Shown: positions 1 through 12,364 of the stretch, piece by piece
Layout: every line of letters starts with the position of its first letter
Position numbering within the stretch: the first letter of the stretch is position 1
Assembly: GCA_916613615.1 (NCBI GenBank)
Contig: OU744721.1
Coordinates: 52,710,747-52,774,746, forward strand
Direction of reading: 5' to 3'
DNA length: 64,000 nucleotides
DNA from: Steromphala cineraria
Taxonomy: Eukaryota; Mollusca; Gastropoda; Trochida; Trochidae
Program-made: the position numbers and the translations under genes
The notes under the pieces: generated by a model
Database searches by the model: none
Told to the model about the DNA's origin: nothing
What the model saw: the letters and a program-made list of their open reading frames with translations, nothing else

Positions 1-496
1 TTTTATGTATTCTATATTTTGAAATTTAAGAAATAATACAATTTGTGTTGGCACTTTCTTACACAAGAGTGTCAATGTCATCATTGATTCTCTATAGACA
101 CTAAAATGTTGATAACGAACAGTATATATTTTCAACCCTTTCCTAAACGCTGGTGTCTGTATTGAAAGTCATACGGTTTGGTTTGCAAACATATTGTTTT
201 TTTCTAAATCCAGAAGATCATCTCCAGATAATTTTAACAAGTACTCTGTCCTCAATTTTAAGAACTGCCAAAGTCTGATGAAACCCACATCTTATGAGTT
301 TCCAACATGACATGAACGAGCTTTTACAATTTTCATGGATTCACATAGAATATGCAACTGCCTATGCGAAGAGATTTTTGTGCAACTCTAGTGGTAAATT
401 CCACTAAATTTGATTTTACCTCCCTTTGCTTGGCCTTGTTCATTTAGTATCTATTAAAATACACAATGTTTAAAACATTGTGTAAGTCAAATAAAG

Positions 497-913
497 CATC
501 GTGCTACATCAGCGGATATGTCTCTGCGTAATGCTACAACCTATCCCCTGATATCCTCCTATAGTATTCTGTCGTATTGCTATTTATAGCAAGCCAATCA
601 AATGATGCCCTTTCAGCGATAGCGGCAAACTTGTTTCTTGTCTTCGTTCCGTGTGCTCACCTCGTGATTCAAATTCACCAATGGGAGTGCTATTAGATAA
701 TAAATCAGATCTGATTCTCATTGCAGGCTCCCGCTAAGCTCCAAATCGTGTGCTCTTAGATTTCCACGTGCAACATCACTAGACAAGTGTATGGAGTTCG
801 AAATAGTTTGACTGAAAACAGACAGGCTATAAATAGCGCTGAGTAACTACCCATCGGCGATACGGCAGAATACTATAGGAGGATATCAGGGGATAGGTTG
901 TAGCATTACGCAT
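497..913. mobile_element. MITE copy 1 of the same family, right end truncated
   Basis: Starts CATCGTGCTACATCAGCG. The right inverted repeat stops after GTAGCATTACGCA, missing the terminal ~27 bp. The interior matches copies 2 and 3, including CTATAAATAGCGCTGAGTAA. Confidence 0.85.
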
Positions 914-3430
914 TAAAGTTACTACAACATCAAGAGACCCAACCACAAACATTGTTCAGAAACTTGTTTACAGTACTGATTTTAGAAGAAGAGCAAGTTT
1001 TTGATACAGAATTATCAGAATCTTTGCCACAGTTTAACAAGTATGTTATAGTGCATGTGCCTTGCACGTGTATGTGTTGGGCAAAAATCATCATTTTAAC
1101 TATCATCATTGATATCTACGGTACTTCAAACCTTTAACAACCCTTAAGATTTTTATCATTAATCAATAATAATCATAAGTATTTTCATGGTCATTCATTG
1201 TAACATTTCTCAGATTTTTCAATGAAAACAAAAAAGTACAAATAGTAACTTTAATTTTTTTCTTTTATTTTATACAATTTCATTGCTGCAAAGAGCAAAC
1301 TGATCAAAGTTTGACACTTGGTCACATTTCATTAATACATTGAAACCAAAGAGATATATCTAAACTAGGAGCATGCATTAAGTCTAATATGGCGATATAT
1401 GAGGGAAAATAAGCTGTTAACAAAAACATTTCCTGGCACCCTTATGAAGTTATGAATAAATAGTTTGTACACATGAATGAAATGCCAGCTTGATGTCAAC
1501 CGGGATCCTCTGATTTAGACAGCAGTAGAGTCGGTATGATTGAATATAATAGCGTCTAGTTGAACTGATCTCGGTATGCTCATGCAAGTTATTTCTTAAA
1601 ATTGGCCATAGAATTTTATCGGACGACAACAGAGCTCTTTAAACTTATTTCTCCCACTACATTATTCATGTAAAATTTGTTTAGTTAGCAATTGAAATAT
1701 CAATACCAACAGTGTTTATGACTTGGCAAGATGGCTGCATACGACGGATGTGTCAGCAGTAAATTGTTGTCTAGAGTATGTAGTAGAAAGAAATTTACCC
1801 TGATCTTTAAAAGATTTCTAGAAAATCAGAATTAGCGACTATCAGAGAATCCCTGCTGAAGAAGTTTCTACAAACTGTATGGACAGACGAGCACAAACAG
1901 CCCAATGCCGGGGGTACCAACTAGATTTCCTCGATGACCTACAACCTCAGGGGGGTACCCTCTCACCAACTGTACAGTCCTTGTGCATGTACATAGAGTT
2001 GGTTTGATACCCTGTGGTTTCACATTTGGTTGGTATCAAATTCATTATTCAAGTTTGAAAGACTTTCAAATCCACAACCAAAATCACCTTCCAAAAAAAC
2101 TTTCAGGAGTCAAATCTTAGCCATGAAAACTACTTAAATACTGACAAAAAAAATTTATTACCTTTTTAATTTGAACTTTGATTTATTTCTGGTGTAAAAT
2201 AGACCAGTTTTGTTCTTAAAGAAAAAATAAGTTATAGAATCTAATCACTCAACAAATTTAATTTTTATGATTAAAAATTCTCTCAATGAGATTTAAGATT
2301 TCAAAAGTTCTTTTTAGATTTTCCTTCAGAATGACGTTTAGCGTGGAGCTTTTTTGTGGCAGTAACTGGGCACATTTGTGAGAGGGTAGAAACAGACCGG
2401 GTTCGTCCATTCAAGCTTGCTTTCTCTTCCAATACTGGTCCCAAATCACTGGACTCAACCCCAATGGTATCAGAAACATGACTATGTACAAAATGCACCT
2501 TTAGAAAATATTTTACCACTCTAATCCCATCTCTTGAGTCAGATATGCAACAAAAAATGACACTGGTTGTGTAGTTTTGATGTTGGCACCAAGCAATACA
2601 TTCACACCAGAGTTCGCTTCTCAAATACATGATTAATAACACGACCAAATTGTTTCATGAAATTTAAATTTTCTTGATATTTTCTTCACGTGATAATCAT
2701 CAGAGTATTGATTAATTCAAACTTCTATAGAAGTTCGATGATTCAATGCAAGAACTGATATAAAACACTTTGTAACAAAACGAAACTAAAACTATTTTAA
2801 TAACATAATGAACAATGATGTTGATGGTACGTTTTCATCAAACCCTTAAAGGCACATGTCCATCTAGAAAACATCTAAAAATTTGCAATAGAATGGTAAA
2901 TAAAGATTTAGAACAAATATAGTTCTTTGGACGACTAGAGAGATTTTAAGCCAAGATGGATATGTGCCCACCGTTCAGTAGCAGATTCAGCAAGACCTTT
3001 AACCAACCATCCCATCAAGTCAACGATCTTGACCATTTCAATTTTGCTAAAATATTTCACTATTTCTCAGGCAAACATACAACCACATATTCTGATGGCT
3101 ATGATTTTAAAATGTAGAGGATCACTAGTAAAGCATGTTCCCGGAGACAAAGCTTAACACATAATGAAATAGATGTGAACTTCTTGTAATATATTAAAGG
3201 GTTAGTATTGAACATTGATTTACCTTATCAGAAAATTACATTTATCAATAACATATGGGAAAGCAACAAAATAATCTGCAAATCATTTATACTTTAAAAA
3301 AATATTATATTTCCAAATTATTTGGACATTCTAGTCCAGTTAGCCCACAGTTCCATCGTTTTCTGCAGAGTTGCTTCCCTTGTTGCACCTTCGCAGTTGT
3401 CTCCCTTGTCTGCATGCTTTACTCAAAGTC

Positions 3431-3436
3431 TTTATT
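3431..3436 (-). terminator. Possible polyadenylation signal of the KDEL receptor
   Basis: TTTATT on the plus strand reads AATAAA on the minus strand, 52 nt past the KDELR stop. It gives a very short 3' UTR. Other AATAAA hexamers occur further down, so this is only a candidate. Confidence 0.3.
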
Positions 3437-3487
3437 GTCATCAAGCCTTGTAGTCTCAGCGAGTATCTTCCTAGACAATCTCTATCT

Positions 3488-3522
3488 TTAAGCTGGTAGG
3501 GTTATTTTCCTCCCCTTCAAAA
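3488..3522 (-). CDS. KDELR2: KDEL receptor exon 4 (C-terminal tail and stop)
   Basis: A 35-nt coding exon found 2.7 kb downstream of exon 3. The acceptor TTTGTTGCAG is followed by TTTTGAAGGGGAGG. Joined to the G from exon 3 it encodes [11 protein letters not shown] and then TAA. This lysine-rich cytosolic tail is the part that engages COPI in known KDEL receptors. It is the only frame and site in the 3' region that restores the 212-aa length. Confidence 0.92.
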
Positions 3523-6500
3523 CTGCAACAAAAACAAGATGTCGTTACATTGGTTAACCGTTGATAACACTTCAAATACTGTGATTGTACATGCAAGATA
3601 AGATATTAGATTTGACAAGAATTCTTGTAAATGTTCTTAAGAGGGAAAACATGTTCTTTTTAGCAATAAACTCTAAAATCACATATATGTTAATAGTTTG
3701 ACTTTCAATTACATTTCTGAACATATCTTTTGTTTTTGAAATCAAATCAAATGTCCAATCTCAAGAAAAAAATTGAAAAGATGCTTTCTTTCAAATTTTG
3801 GGTACAGCAGTGGGTGAACATATAAATTGATTAAATTCATTGTCCAAATAATTGTATTGTAAATTGCAATGACTGTACTGAAGAAAAGCTTATTATATTA
3901 AAGTAAGAGATTGATGAAAATGTATAAAAGATGAGATGGATTAATGATAAGTTAATCAACAAAAAATATATTTTTGTGAGCTTAATATAAGTTAATAACA
4001 TTAAGTTAATATTGCTAATTACATCATGTAAACATTATCGAAGCAGTTTATTGGACTCTTCCCTCGTTACCTCTTACATTGTCTAAAAGAGGAAATTACA
4101 ATCTTTCTGTAATAACCCATACTTTATCACAGTTTGAGGCTTGAAAATGCTTCAGTATGACCAAATATCGGGTATATTTCTACTCAAAGGTTTTGACTAT
4201 TAGAACATTTGCCACCTACGGCCAGGATGTTTATCTATTTACAAATTTATAACTGACTAAACATGCCAACATGCTATTTTAGTTATCTATAGAAGCTGTG
4301 CCAATAACAAAAGGTGCAATGTGCACACAAAAATATTCAAAATGCAAAACAAACAAACACAAAACTATTGCAACGATGACTCAGTACACTAAAATGCTGT
4401 ATTACAATATTGACTTTGCATATGCAATGGAAGATCAAGAAATTTTCAAAATGGGAATCTTAACATTCAAATTTCATCTTTTTCAATGGAAACAATGGTT
4501 TTTGATCAGCTACCGAAATGAATGCAATGCACAAGCACACAAATAACTCTAGAATAAACACTTGTAAGAGTGACATGCATGCTTGCAAAATATATATCAA
4601 ACAAAACTGCAGGCTAAAAAAACTAAACATAACCAATCCCTTTTAACTAATAAATAGAAGAAATAGGTATGTTAATTTCAAAATAGACACCATAATTTAA
4701 ACAGAAAAAAATATTCAAAACTAGAAAGCATAATCTAAACATTCAGACTATATTAACTCAAATACCGATGTCCATAACCATCTATGCATGACCCAAAACA
4801 TATATTTCTCGAAGTGAAGAGGTTGTTGATTAGTGAAAGAGCTAGGTTGTTTAATAAGAAGGAACCAAAAGCCAGTATGTGTATGCATCCTGCTACATCA
4901 GCGTATATGTCTCTGCTAATGCTACAACCTACCCCCTGATATCCTCCTATAGTCTTCTGTCGTATCGCAATATATAGCAAGCCAATCAAATGATGCCCTT
5001 TCAGCGATAGCGGCAAATTAGTTTCTTGGCTTTGTTCCGCGTGCTCACCTCGTGATTCAAATTAACCAATAGGAGTGCTATTAGATAATAAATCTGATTC
5101 TCTTTTGCCGTCTCCCGCTAAGCTCCAAATCGCTCGCTCTTAGATTTCCACGTGCGACATCACTAGACAACAGTGTATGGAGTTCGAAATAGTTTGACTG
5201 AAAACAGACAGGCTATAAATAGCGCTGAGCAAACACCCGTCAGCGATACGACAGAAGACTATAGGAGGATATCAGGGGATAGGTTGTAGCATTAGCGGAG
5301 ACATATACGCTGATGTAGCAGGATGATGTGTATGTCACCACCAAGCAAGCTTGTATGAATGGTCTACTTGAGCCATGCAACCAAGTCTGCAACATGATAG
5401 ATCATTCCCATCTCATTCGTACCTCATCTCCTTAATCCCTTTGAACTGACCTGAAATGATTAATTATCTCTATTTACTCGAAGCATGGGTTGCATTTATA
5501 TTTATTTTGGTTATGGACATGGCATTACACCTAAAGTATTATCTTGACATTAGATATCTTAACTAATGATAAGGTTCTGGCTTGATAGAATAGATTAGAC
5601 CAATTCTTATTGATATAGATAGACAAAAGAAAACAGCCATGCAAAGTTATATTTTCCCAAAGATTTACAAAAAACAGAAAAGCATTCATAGCCTATTAGA
5701 AATCTAGCGCAATCGACTGAGTAATCAAGGATAGTGTTTAACAGGTGATAGAGTTGGAAACAACTATGGACTCATTCCCGTAGTTGATAGTTTTCTTAGT
5801 TTAACATAGAAAATTATTTTTTAAAGAACGATTTACTGTTTAATCCATACAATTTTGATCTTCCAGTATCCATCAAAACCTATTAAAGGATCTCTACAAG
5901 AATTTAAGATAAAAAAAACCCACTAAAATAACATAGTTGATTTTCCATAAAACCCGCTTTTGTTTATCATAGATTAAGCTTGTATCTTTACAGATTGGTT
6001 CAGAGCAGACTTAGGATTCTTTTGATAATACATATATTTATTCAAAACATTGTCATGTGTTTTACCTTGGTCTAATAATCCAGCTGTAGTTAATATTTAG
6101 AATGTCTTAACATTGATACCTTAAATTAAAACTTCAAAATTTATTTTTTTACAAAAACAATTTGGGTCATACTGAAGCATTTTCAGGGCTGAAAAAAATG
6201 AAGCAAAAGTGAAAGACTAACCTTTAGTGATGTACAAGTAGAAGAAATCACAATACAATATAGTCTGTACACAGCCTGCAACCACTGCTATCAAGTCGAA
6301 GAATCCCTCAAAGTAATAGCGGAACACCCAGTTCAGGAGATAGAGAGCTCTGTACGATCCCAGGGCAAACAGGTAGTGGCTGGTGATGGTCTCGGCTTCT
6401 CCTGTCTTGCTCACCATAAACAACTGGGGCAGGATGGCAACAGACTCCAGGTAGATGGAGAACGTCCACAGGATCTGAAACAAACACAAGCAAGGATTTA

Positions 6501-9329
6501 CTTTTGTATAGGTGTGAAATGTATATAAGTCTGTGAGAGAGTTATTGCATCTGCCAGGCAAGGGATTTGGAAAGGCTATTTATCACATAAGGTGGACTGT
6601 TAAAATTTTGAACTTTACCCTTGATAGAGGGCAATGGCCAATATTAAATTTAGGAAATTATCAAAACATAGAAAATGGTCTATTATCAAAGACGTTTTTT
6701 TTAAATCCATGGTCAGGCTTTTACTTTTTCATAGGGGTCAAAAGTTTCATATTCAGTGAGTTATTGTTCATCCCTGCTTGAGCAGCATATCAGCCATTTG
6801 TGGCATCCTCAAATGATATACTTGAGGTAAGCCAAGGTTTAGACTTAAGATCCCACACAAATTGTCACAATTAACAGCAACATTTTCTGGACAACCAAGA
6901 TGTTTTGGAATCATACTAACACAAATTTAAGTTTCATGTTTGTTATTATCATGAAATATCTCTAATTAAATTCAATTATTAAACCTTCCATGATTTTTAA
7001 TAAGGACATAAGGAATCCAAACCCAAATAATTACAATGAATAATTACATTTGAGCCAGTGAGTTGTTAAGCGCCAGACCATATTTCAGCTGCATCATTAT
7101 GGTTTGAGGGTTACTAACTCCCAACAAAACTTACCTCAAGGGCAGAGAACTCATGATTGACGAGGAAAGCAAGGCCACCAACTGGCACCACTAGGAACTC
7201 CATCCTGAATGTGTCGTGATTACTGTCATATGTGGCCTTGAACTTGAAGAACATGAGGTACACGGTGAACAATGAGGTTGAGATAAAGAAAAGCTTCATG
7301 GCTGTATTGTAGACTGAGATGAATGATGTGAACAGATCCAGGTACCGTGTTGTGAACACCAGGGCGAACAGGATCTGACTCTTGCCAGATATACCTGCAA
7401 ACAGGAAATATTCATCATCAATTTCGTCATTGACACTTTAAGGGTTTTACATAAGCAATCAAAACTGAGTCCTTGGTGCTCAGAGTAAATATTTTTGGGA
7501 GTCCTTTTCCTATTTCAGGAGTCTTACAAAAATTATGGATGTATAAAAGTTTTTGCCTATAATGGGATGGTTATTGGTTGATATTTTAATACCATCTTGA
7601 CATGAAATCTTACTGAAATGTGTTTTTTATTAAATATTGGATATTTGTTATTTGTATCAGAATAATACTCAGTCACGGGACGCACATTTTTTGGGGTCCT
7701 CCTCACATCAAATACTTTCCTTAACAATGATTATTTTGGTCTTGAAAGAACTACACAATCGAGATACATGTAACCATTGATCTCTTAAAGGACACTGATA
7801 TTCTGGAAATTCAAAATTTGGAACATTAACTTTATTCTGAACAACAGAAGAAAAACTGGATCTGACCCTTGTCAGATTTACAGAAACATAAACAGAAGAA
7901 ACATTCATCAATTTCACCACACATTACTCTAGTGTGACTTGTTATTTCAGTGTCGCCTACCACGAGGTCTTGTGATTCTGAGATGATCTTAGCAATCCCT
8001 AAATAGGAAAACAAAAGAATCACCAAGAAATTTTTGCGTAAATTGATGAAGCTTTTTCTATGGGTCCTTTCAATATATTTTTTGGAGTCATTGATGCAGG
8101 GCTCCATTGTAAATTTATCGGTTCAAACACTTTCCTTAAACAGGTTATGTTGGTCTTGAAAGAACTACACACCATAGATATGTAAACCATTCAACTTGTG
8201 GTATTGATATCAACTTTTATTATCAAGGGATTAAAAACAATATTTTAAGTATGTTTAAATTTTGAAAGTTTAATTTTTCCCAAGTATAAGCATAGAAAGG
8301 GAGTTAGTGGTTTCAATGAACAGATGAAAGGATGACATGTAGATGCCTGTTTGAATTTTGCCATTTTACTATAATAATCAATACCAGTGAAGTTGACACA
8401 AGCAAATGGATAAGGCCTTATGCATGATAAGGCATTGTTCAGCAGTTGAAAAATTACATATTTCATTATAAATACGCAAAAAAATACATAAGTTAAATCT
8501 TGAACACTTTGAAATAAAATTATAGTTATATCTTTTATATTGCCAATTTGCCATGTTAAATCAAGTTAAATGTATCTTTGTTATTGTTTTTCTGCATGGC
8601 TGATGTACGCTTTGATAGTCAATGTTACTGTTTGGTTCTCCATTTAAGTTTCTACTTAGCCACATATTCCTAAACGATACTTATTCATAATGTCAATATA
8701 ATCTAATAGTATCTATCAACAAATATATTGTTAGTTTGGATTTAAAGACCTTGAAAGACAAACAAACATAATAGGCTCTAAATAGATAACATCTGTCAAA
8801 TAAAGACTAAGTTATATTCGTGTTTTGGTTTATTGTGGATAAAAATAAGGCGCAGAAATTTAAATGTCAGTGTTTATTATTCAGATTATGAAGACACATA
8901 AAACGAAACAGGGACCATTATTGGTGCCACGTTGGAATATCCTGACAAACTTGTTGCTACGTGTACACACTAAAAGTCTGCATACGGATCAAATTACAAC
9001 AAATAGTTTGATTTGTCAATATAAACAAAGCTGCAAAGTGCATGGACGATATGTCAACAAAATGACAACTGTTACATCAAATAAGATCTGCATTCAAAGG
9101 GCAAACATTGAATGTTTTGTATTTACAAACAGTCACTAGGAACTTTTAACTAATTTTGACGTGTCGCCGGTTCGTTGACCGGCTTCGAAATTTGGATTCA
9201 ATGATTAAAATATGCACATAAATGCGAAGACATTGTACCTGCACATGATCGAGATTTCCACATCTTTAGCAATAACAAAATTATTGCTAAAAGATGGGAC
9301 ATATCACCACAAAGTCGGAAGATATTCAT
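3488..9329 (-). CDS. KDELR2: KDEL receptor (ER lumen protein-retaining receptor), complete 4-exon gene
   Basis: Seven-helix Golgi/ER receptor that binds the C-terminal KDEL/HDEL signal of escaped ER residents at acidic Golgi pH and returns them by COPI carriers. Coding exons on the minus strand are 9239-9329, 7135-7394, 6222-6474 and 3488-3522 (91+260+253+35 = 639 nt, 212 aa plus stop). This equals the vertebrate protein length, with the same phases (1, 0, 1). Visible signatures are [13 protein letters not shown] at the start, [11 protein letters not shown] in TM2, [54 protein letters not shown] and a [11 protein letters not shown] tail. The residues numbered R5, H12, R47, D50, E117, E127, Y158, Y162, N165, R169 and D193 in human KDELR are all present. 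All introns have GT-AG borders. KDELR1, 2 and 3 cannot be told apart here, as invertebrates usually carry one pre-duplication gene, so the symbol is approximate. Confidence 0.95.
4886..5325. mobile_element. MITE copy 2, ~88-bp inverted repeats, 9-bp target duplication
   Basis: A 440-bp element starting CATCCTGCTACATCAGCG and ending in its reverse complement. Long terminal inverted repeats extend to about CTTCTGTCGTATCGC. The flanks ATGTGTATG (4877-4885 and 5326-5334) are a perfect 9-bp target duplication. Long TIRs and 9-bp duplication suggest a Mutator-like (MULE) non-autonomous element. No transposase is present. Confidence 0.9.
6222..6474 (-). CDS. KDELR2: KDEL receptor exon 3 (TM5-TM7)
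   Basis: The acceptor TTTCAG precedes ATCCTGTGGACG (ILWT). The donor is ATCACTAAAG|GTTAGT, phase 1. The exon encodes YLES (E127), the TGEAET loop, the Y158/Y162/N165/R169 pocket and the TM7 CDFFYLY (D193). Confidence 0.95.
7135..7394 (-). CDS. KDELR2: KDEL receptor exon 2 (TM2-TM4)
   Basis: The acceptor TTTGCAG precedes GTATATCTGGCAAG, giving [14 protein letters not shown]. The donor follows GCCCTTGAG|GTAAGT. The exon is 260 nt, the same length as exon 2 of the downstream paralogue, showing the two genes share an ancestral structure. It encodes R47, D50, the [12 protein letters not shown] helix and NHEFSALE, ending at E117. Confidence 0.95.
7856..8240. repeat. Partial duplicate of the KDELR exon 2 / intron 1 border
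   Basis: GGATCTGACCCTTGTCAGAT at 7858 resembles 7371 (GGATCTGACTCTTGCCAGAT), and ACATTCATCAATTTC follows. TTGGTCTTGAAAGAACTACA at 8151 resembles 7737. The copy is diverged, with its acceptor and frame decayed. Confidence 0.6.
9239..9329 (-). CDS. KDELR2: KDEL receptor exon 1 (start codon exon)
   Basis: The start codon is at 9329 (ATG AAT ATC TTC CGA) and the exon encodes 30 codons plus one base, exactly as in vertebrate KDELR exon 1. It carries R5 and H12 of the ligand/pH-sensing site and ends TGTGCAG|GTACAAT. Intron 1 (7395-9238) contains a partial copy of the exon 2 border and no other coding sequence. Confidence 0.93.
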
Positions 9330-9359
9330 CTTGGATCCGTCTGCTACCTCTCACACGTT

Positions 9360-9376
9360 CCACTATGGCGGCTGCG
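9360..9376 (+). promoter_or_regulatory. YY1-like ATGGCGGC motif upstream of KDELR start
   Basis: CACTATGGCGGCTGCGG lies about 35 bp upstream of the KDELR start codon, in reverse orientation. Near-TSS ATGGCGGC is the core of the YY1 site that sits in many metazoan housekeeping promoters. The region (about 9330-9430) is GC-richer than its surroundings, fitting a promoter. It could instead be the start codon of a divergent transcript (see findings). Confidence 0.35.
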
Positions 9377-10129
9377 GACGTGGCTCGAAATGTGTTGTGG
9401 GAAGGAGGAAGTGCTTCAGGGGAGGTAATCCCTTATAAACCTGTCTGACGTGCCGCTAAAACATCAATAAATCCTAACATTGATCCGTGGGTTGACATTT
9501 CAACTATTCATCTGTTGTTTTCTTATCTTTATCCAGAGTAATTATCTTTTACTTGGAAATGGTTTTTTGCTTATCTATAAAATGTCATACAAAATGTGTA
9601 TTTTTTATACCCTGAAACATTCTTTATAATAGGCATATATATATAAGCATTGAATAAAACTGATATTCTCGTTTGCAAATGAAAATAATCAGCTTTTCCT
9701 TGAAATGTATACTACCTCAATCTTCGAATCAAATTATTAATTACATGAACAATTTTCATTTCCATAGTTTAGAGGTGGTGGTAGACTAACATTTAGTCTC
9801 AGAAGTATTTTCCTATCAATATTGACAATATTTAATAATAAATTTATGGAGGGGGTGGGGGTGGTTTCATGGCTCAGGGGGTTTGTTTTTCGTAACAAAA
9901 GCGGGAGGGCCCAACTTTCAGCTTTTAGCTTAGTTGTGTGTTTGGAGGTTGTGTATTGGGATTCTTGTTTAAAAAATGGAAAATCTTGACAACTGTGTAT
10001 TTATCATTTTCCTTTTCAAACTTCATCTTCATTATATTAGCCTTATGAGCTGCAAAAATCTTATGATCTTTGGTCATGAAATAGTGGAGGTGCCGCCCCT
10101 ACCCCCTAGTTACGAGCATGAGTTAAATA

Positions 10130-10299
10130 TACCGTATTCATTTTGTAAAAGACGTCTTAAAACAAACCTCATTTTCTTTAAAAGTAATAAGCGGCTGGTC
10201 TCAAATAAGCGCCGGGTTTTTTTTTGGGGGGGGGGGGGGGGGGGGGGGGTCGTTGCAAAATGAAAAAATAAGCGCCCGCTTATTAGAGGAAATACGGTA
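10130..10299. mobile_element. 170-bp MITE with TACCGTATT ends
   Basis: Left TACCGTATTCATTTTG, right GAGGAAATACGGTA. The interior includes ATAAGCGCCGGG and ATAAGCGCCCGC, and a 24-G run at 10226-10249 preceded by nine Ts. Confidence 0.65.
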
Positions 10300-10804
10300 G
10301 TTTGTCACAGAAAGTCTGAAAGTTTCAGGTCAAAGTCCTTTTAAATATCTCTTTATATTTTATTATTAATCAAACATCAATAAGTATCCATTCATGAGGG
10401 ACTTAATTTCGTAGGTCTAGCCTAATCACAATGTAAATTAAGTCTAACCAATATCAATACTCAAGATGGTACTAATCTATGTCTTCCATTGTGTACACAG
10501 CTGCCATTGTTGTATAACTCACCACCCATAACGATACATCATATACCAGAAGTGATTTCCCCATTTGGTTCCGATTACCCCGTTGTTAACTATTTTCACA
10601 CGTGTAGGCCTACTTGGGATCACGTGACGGGCACAGACAAGCACTATAAGTATTTCGCTAATAAATTGAACCGACTGTAAACAATGAAATTTTGACCTTA
10701 CGTTAACCCTTTCAAAGCAGGTCTAGTTCATGAAATATTCGGTTTTGAGATCTCTTTCTCAGAGACAGAATTCGAAATTTCTTATATAGAATGAGAGTGT
10801 GAAT

Positions 10805-11240
10805 GGTAGAGCTCTTCAATATTATCGCAATACCAATGTATCACAATACAGATTTACAATACAATTATTGCAATATATTATCTTTTAGCAATATATTGCA
10901 ATAGTTTTTAACCAACTTTGTTTTAAAATATCAAGCCAACAATTTTCAAATATCTTATTTTTATTCACTACTACATACTAAATTTAAAGAAAGAATAGGT
11001 GTTAGGCTGTAAAGGACAGTAAACATTTTAGAATATCCATACCATTAAAATGTAACATTCAAAGCTTATCTTTTGAGTAGTAGTATATTTTTCGAATATT
11101 TAAGATGCTTTTTAAAAAATATTTAATCTTTGATATACATAAAATGGATAAAGAGTTGACTGTATAATTCTTTCAATATATTGCATATCTGTATATTGCA
11201 GTATATTGCAAAACGAAATTGTTGCAATACTCAGCCATGG
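10805..11240. mobile_element. Probable AT-rich element with GCAATAT inverted motifs
   Basis: ATTATCGCAATACCAATGTA at the left and TTGCAGTATATTGCA...TTGCAATACTC at the right. Repeated GCAATATATTGC palindromes occur. No coding potential. Confidence 0.35.
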
Positions 11241-12285
11241 TGAATGGCGCGATGTAAGGTTATCTGCGACGTTAACACAAATTCACTGCAATCCAAATGT
11301 GTTTCGTGACGACTCCTTTTTGTTTTACTTCGTGTCAAAACATCATTTATGGGCCTATGTATAATAACCATCTCAGTTTGCTTGCATTAGCAACCCTTAG
11401 GCTAAAAATAAAACATTTCTTGGCAATCTAGCTAAATTTAAATCAACAGTATGTGTTAAACAGTATAAAGAAATATGGAACTTTCTATATGAATTTATTA
11501 AGATTTTGGGCTACAACGTTTAGAAGCAAATGTATATCAAAGTATACCAAAAAAGGTAGGTTATGCCTTTGACCCATTCCTCAGATTCAATAGATCTCAA
11601 AATTCGTTATATTTACACTCATTTATAGTTAGCTTTTTCGAAAATAAGAATTATGTTGCAATACATCATTCGAAATCATTATTTCTTCCTTGATTCAATA
11701 TTGTATAGAAGTTAATTCAAGTAGTTCTACAGAATGAAGTGAACAAAATGGAAATATTTTTCTAAGGGAAACATAGCATAGCATAAATGAAGATCATTTT
11801 ACTTTCCAACAATTGACATTTTAAGTCAAATCATGAGCTATCTAACTTTTATCGTCGTTCTCTAAACACCAAGGTCAAGGTTTAAAAACGTAAAATGAAT
11901 ATGACTGATTTGGTGAATGCTGTTTTAAAGGATACATTGTTAGGGTTAGTTCTAGTTTTAAAAAATGTTGTTGAACAACGTTAACTTGGAATAACTTGGG
12001 GCTTACATAAAAACATTATATAAACGGTGCATATAATTTTTGTCAGAAGTTCTGAATATTGCTGCAGAACGTATTTTTTTTTTATGTAATTGGCACGTCC
12101 CATTCCTAGTTCTAAAAACTATTGTCTCGTTAAAGGAATTGATTAATTTTGACTGAAAACTATAAAGATATATTATATATATCTGCTTTATTCACAAATT
12201 AGGTTAAAAGGTGTTTTTGTTTATGTATTACTTTGCTTTTATAAGATAATGGAAAACGTGGAAAAAGGATCGCTCGTTAAACAGG

Positions 12286-12364
12286 CAGCCTTGCGTTCAG
12301 TAACACGAAATGTTTTAAAAGAAGGATACCCGCCGCGAACAACGTGTTACTGAACGCAAGGCTG
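12286..12364. repeat. Perfect 22-bp inverted repeat, 35-bp spacer
   Basis: Arm 12286-12307 (CAGCCTTGCGTTCAGTAACA...) is exactly complementary to 12343-12364. The pair could form a 22-bp stem with a 35-nt loop. Nine bases after the right arm a tRNA B-box-like GGGTTCGAATC occurs. Confidence 0.9.

Larger units (their letters stand above)
1..3487. other. Downstream of KDELR: no gene seen beyond the truncated MITE
   Basis: AT-rich. The only long frame (2301-2648, minus) has no recognisable domain. It may include distal KDELR 3' UTR. Confidence 0.5.

Noticed and set aside
2301..2648. 115-aa minus-strand open frame as a gene
   Set aside because: No recognisable domain, low-complexity AT-rich context, no splice or start evidence.
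4753..5016. 87-aa frame (and 20928-21155) as protein genes
   Set aside because: Both lie largely inside copies of the same MITE inverted repeat.
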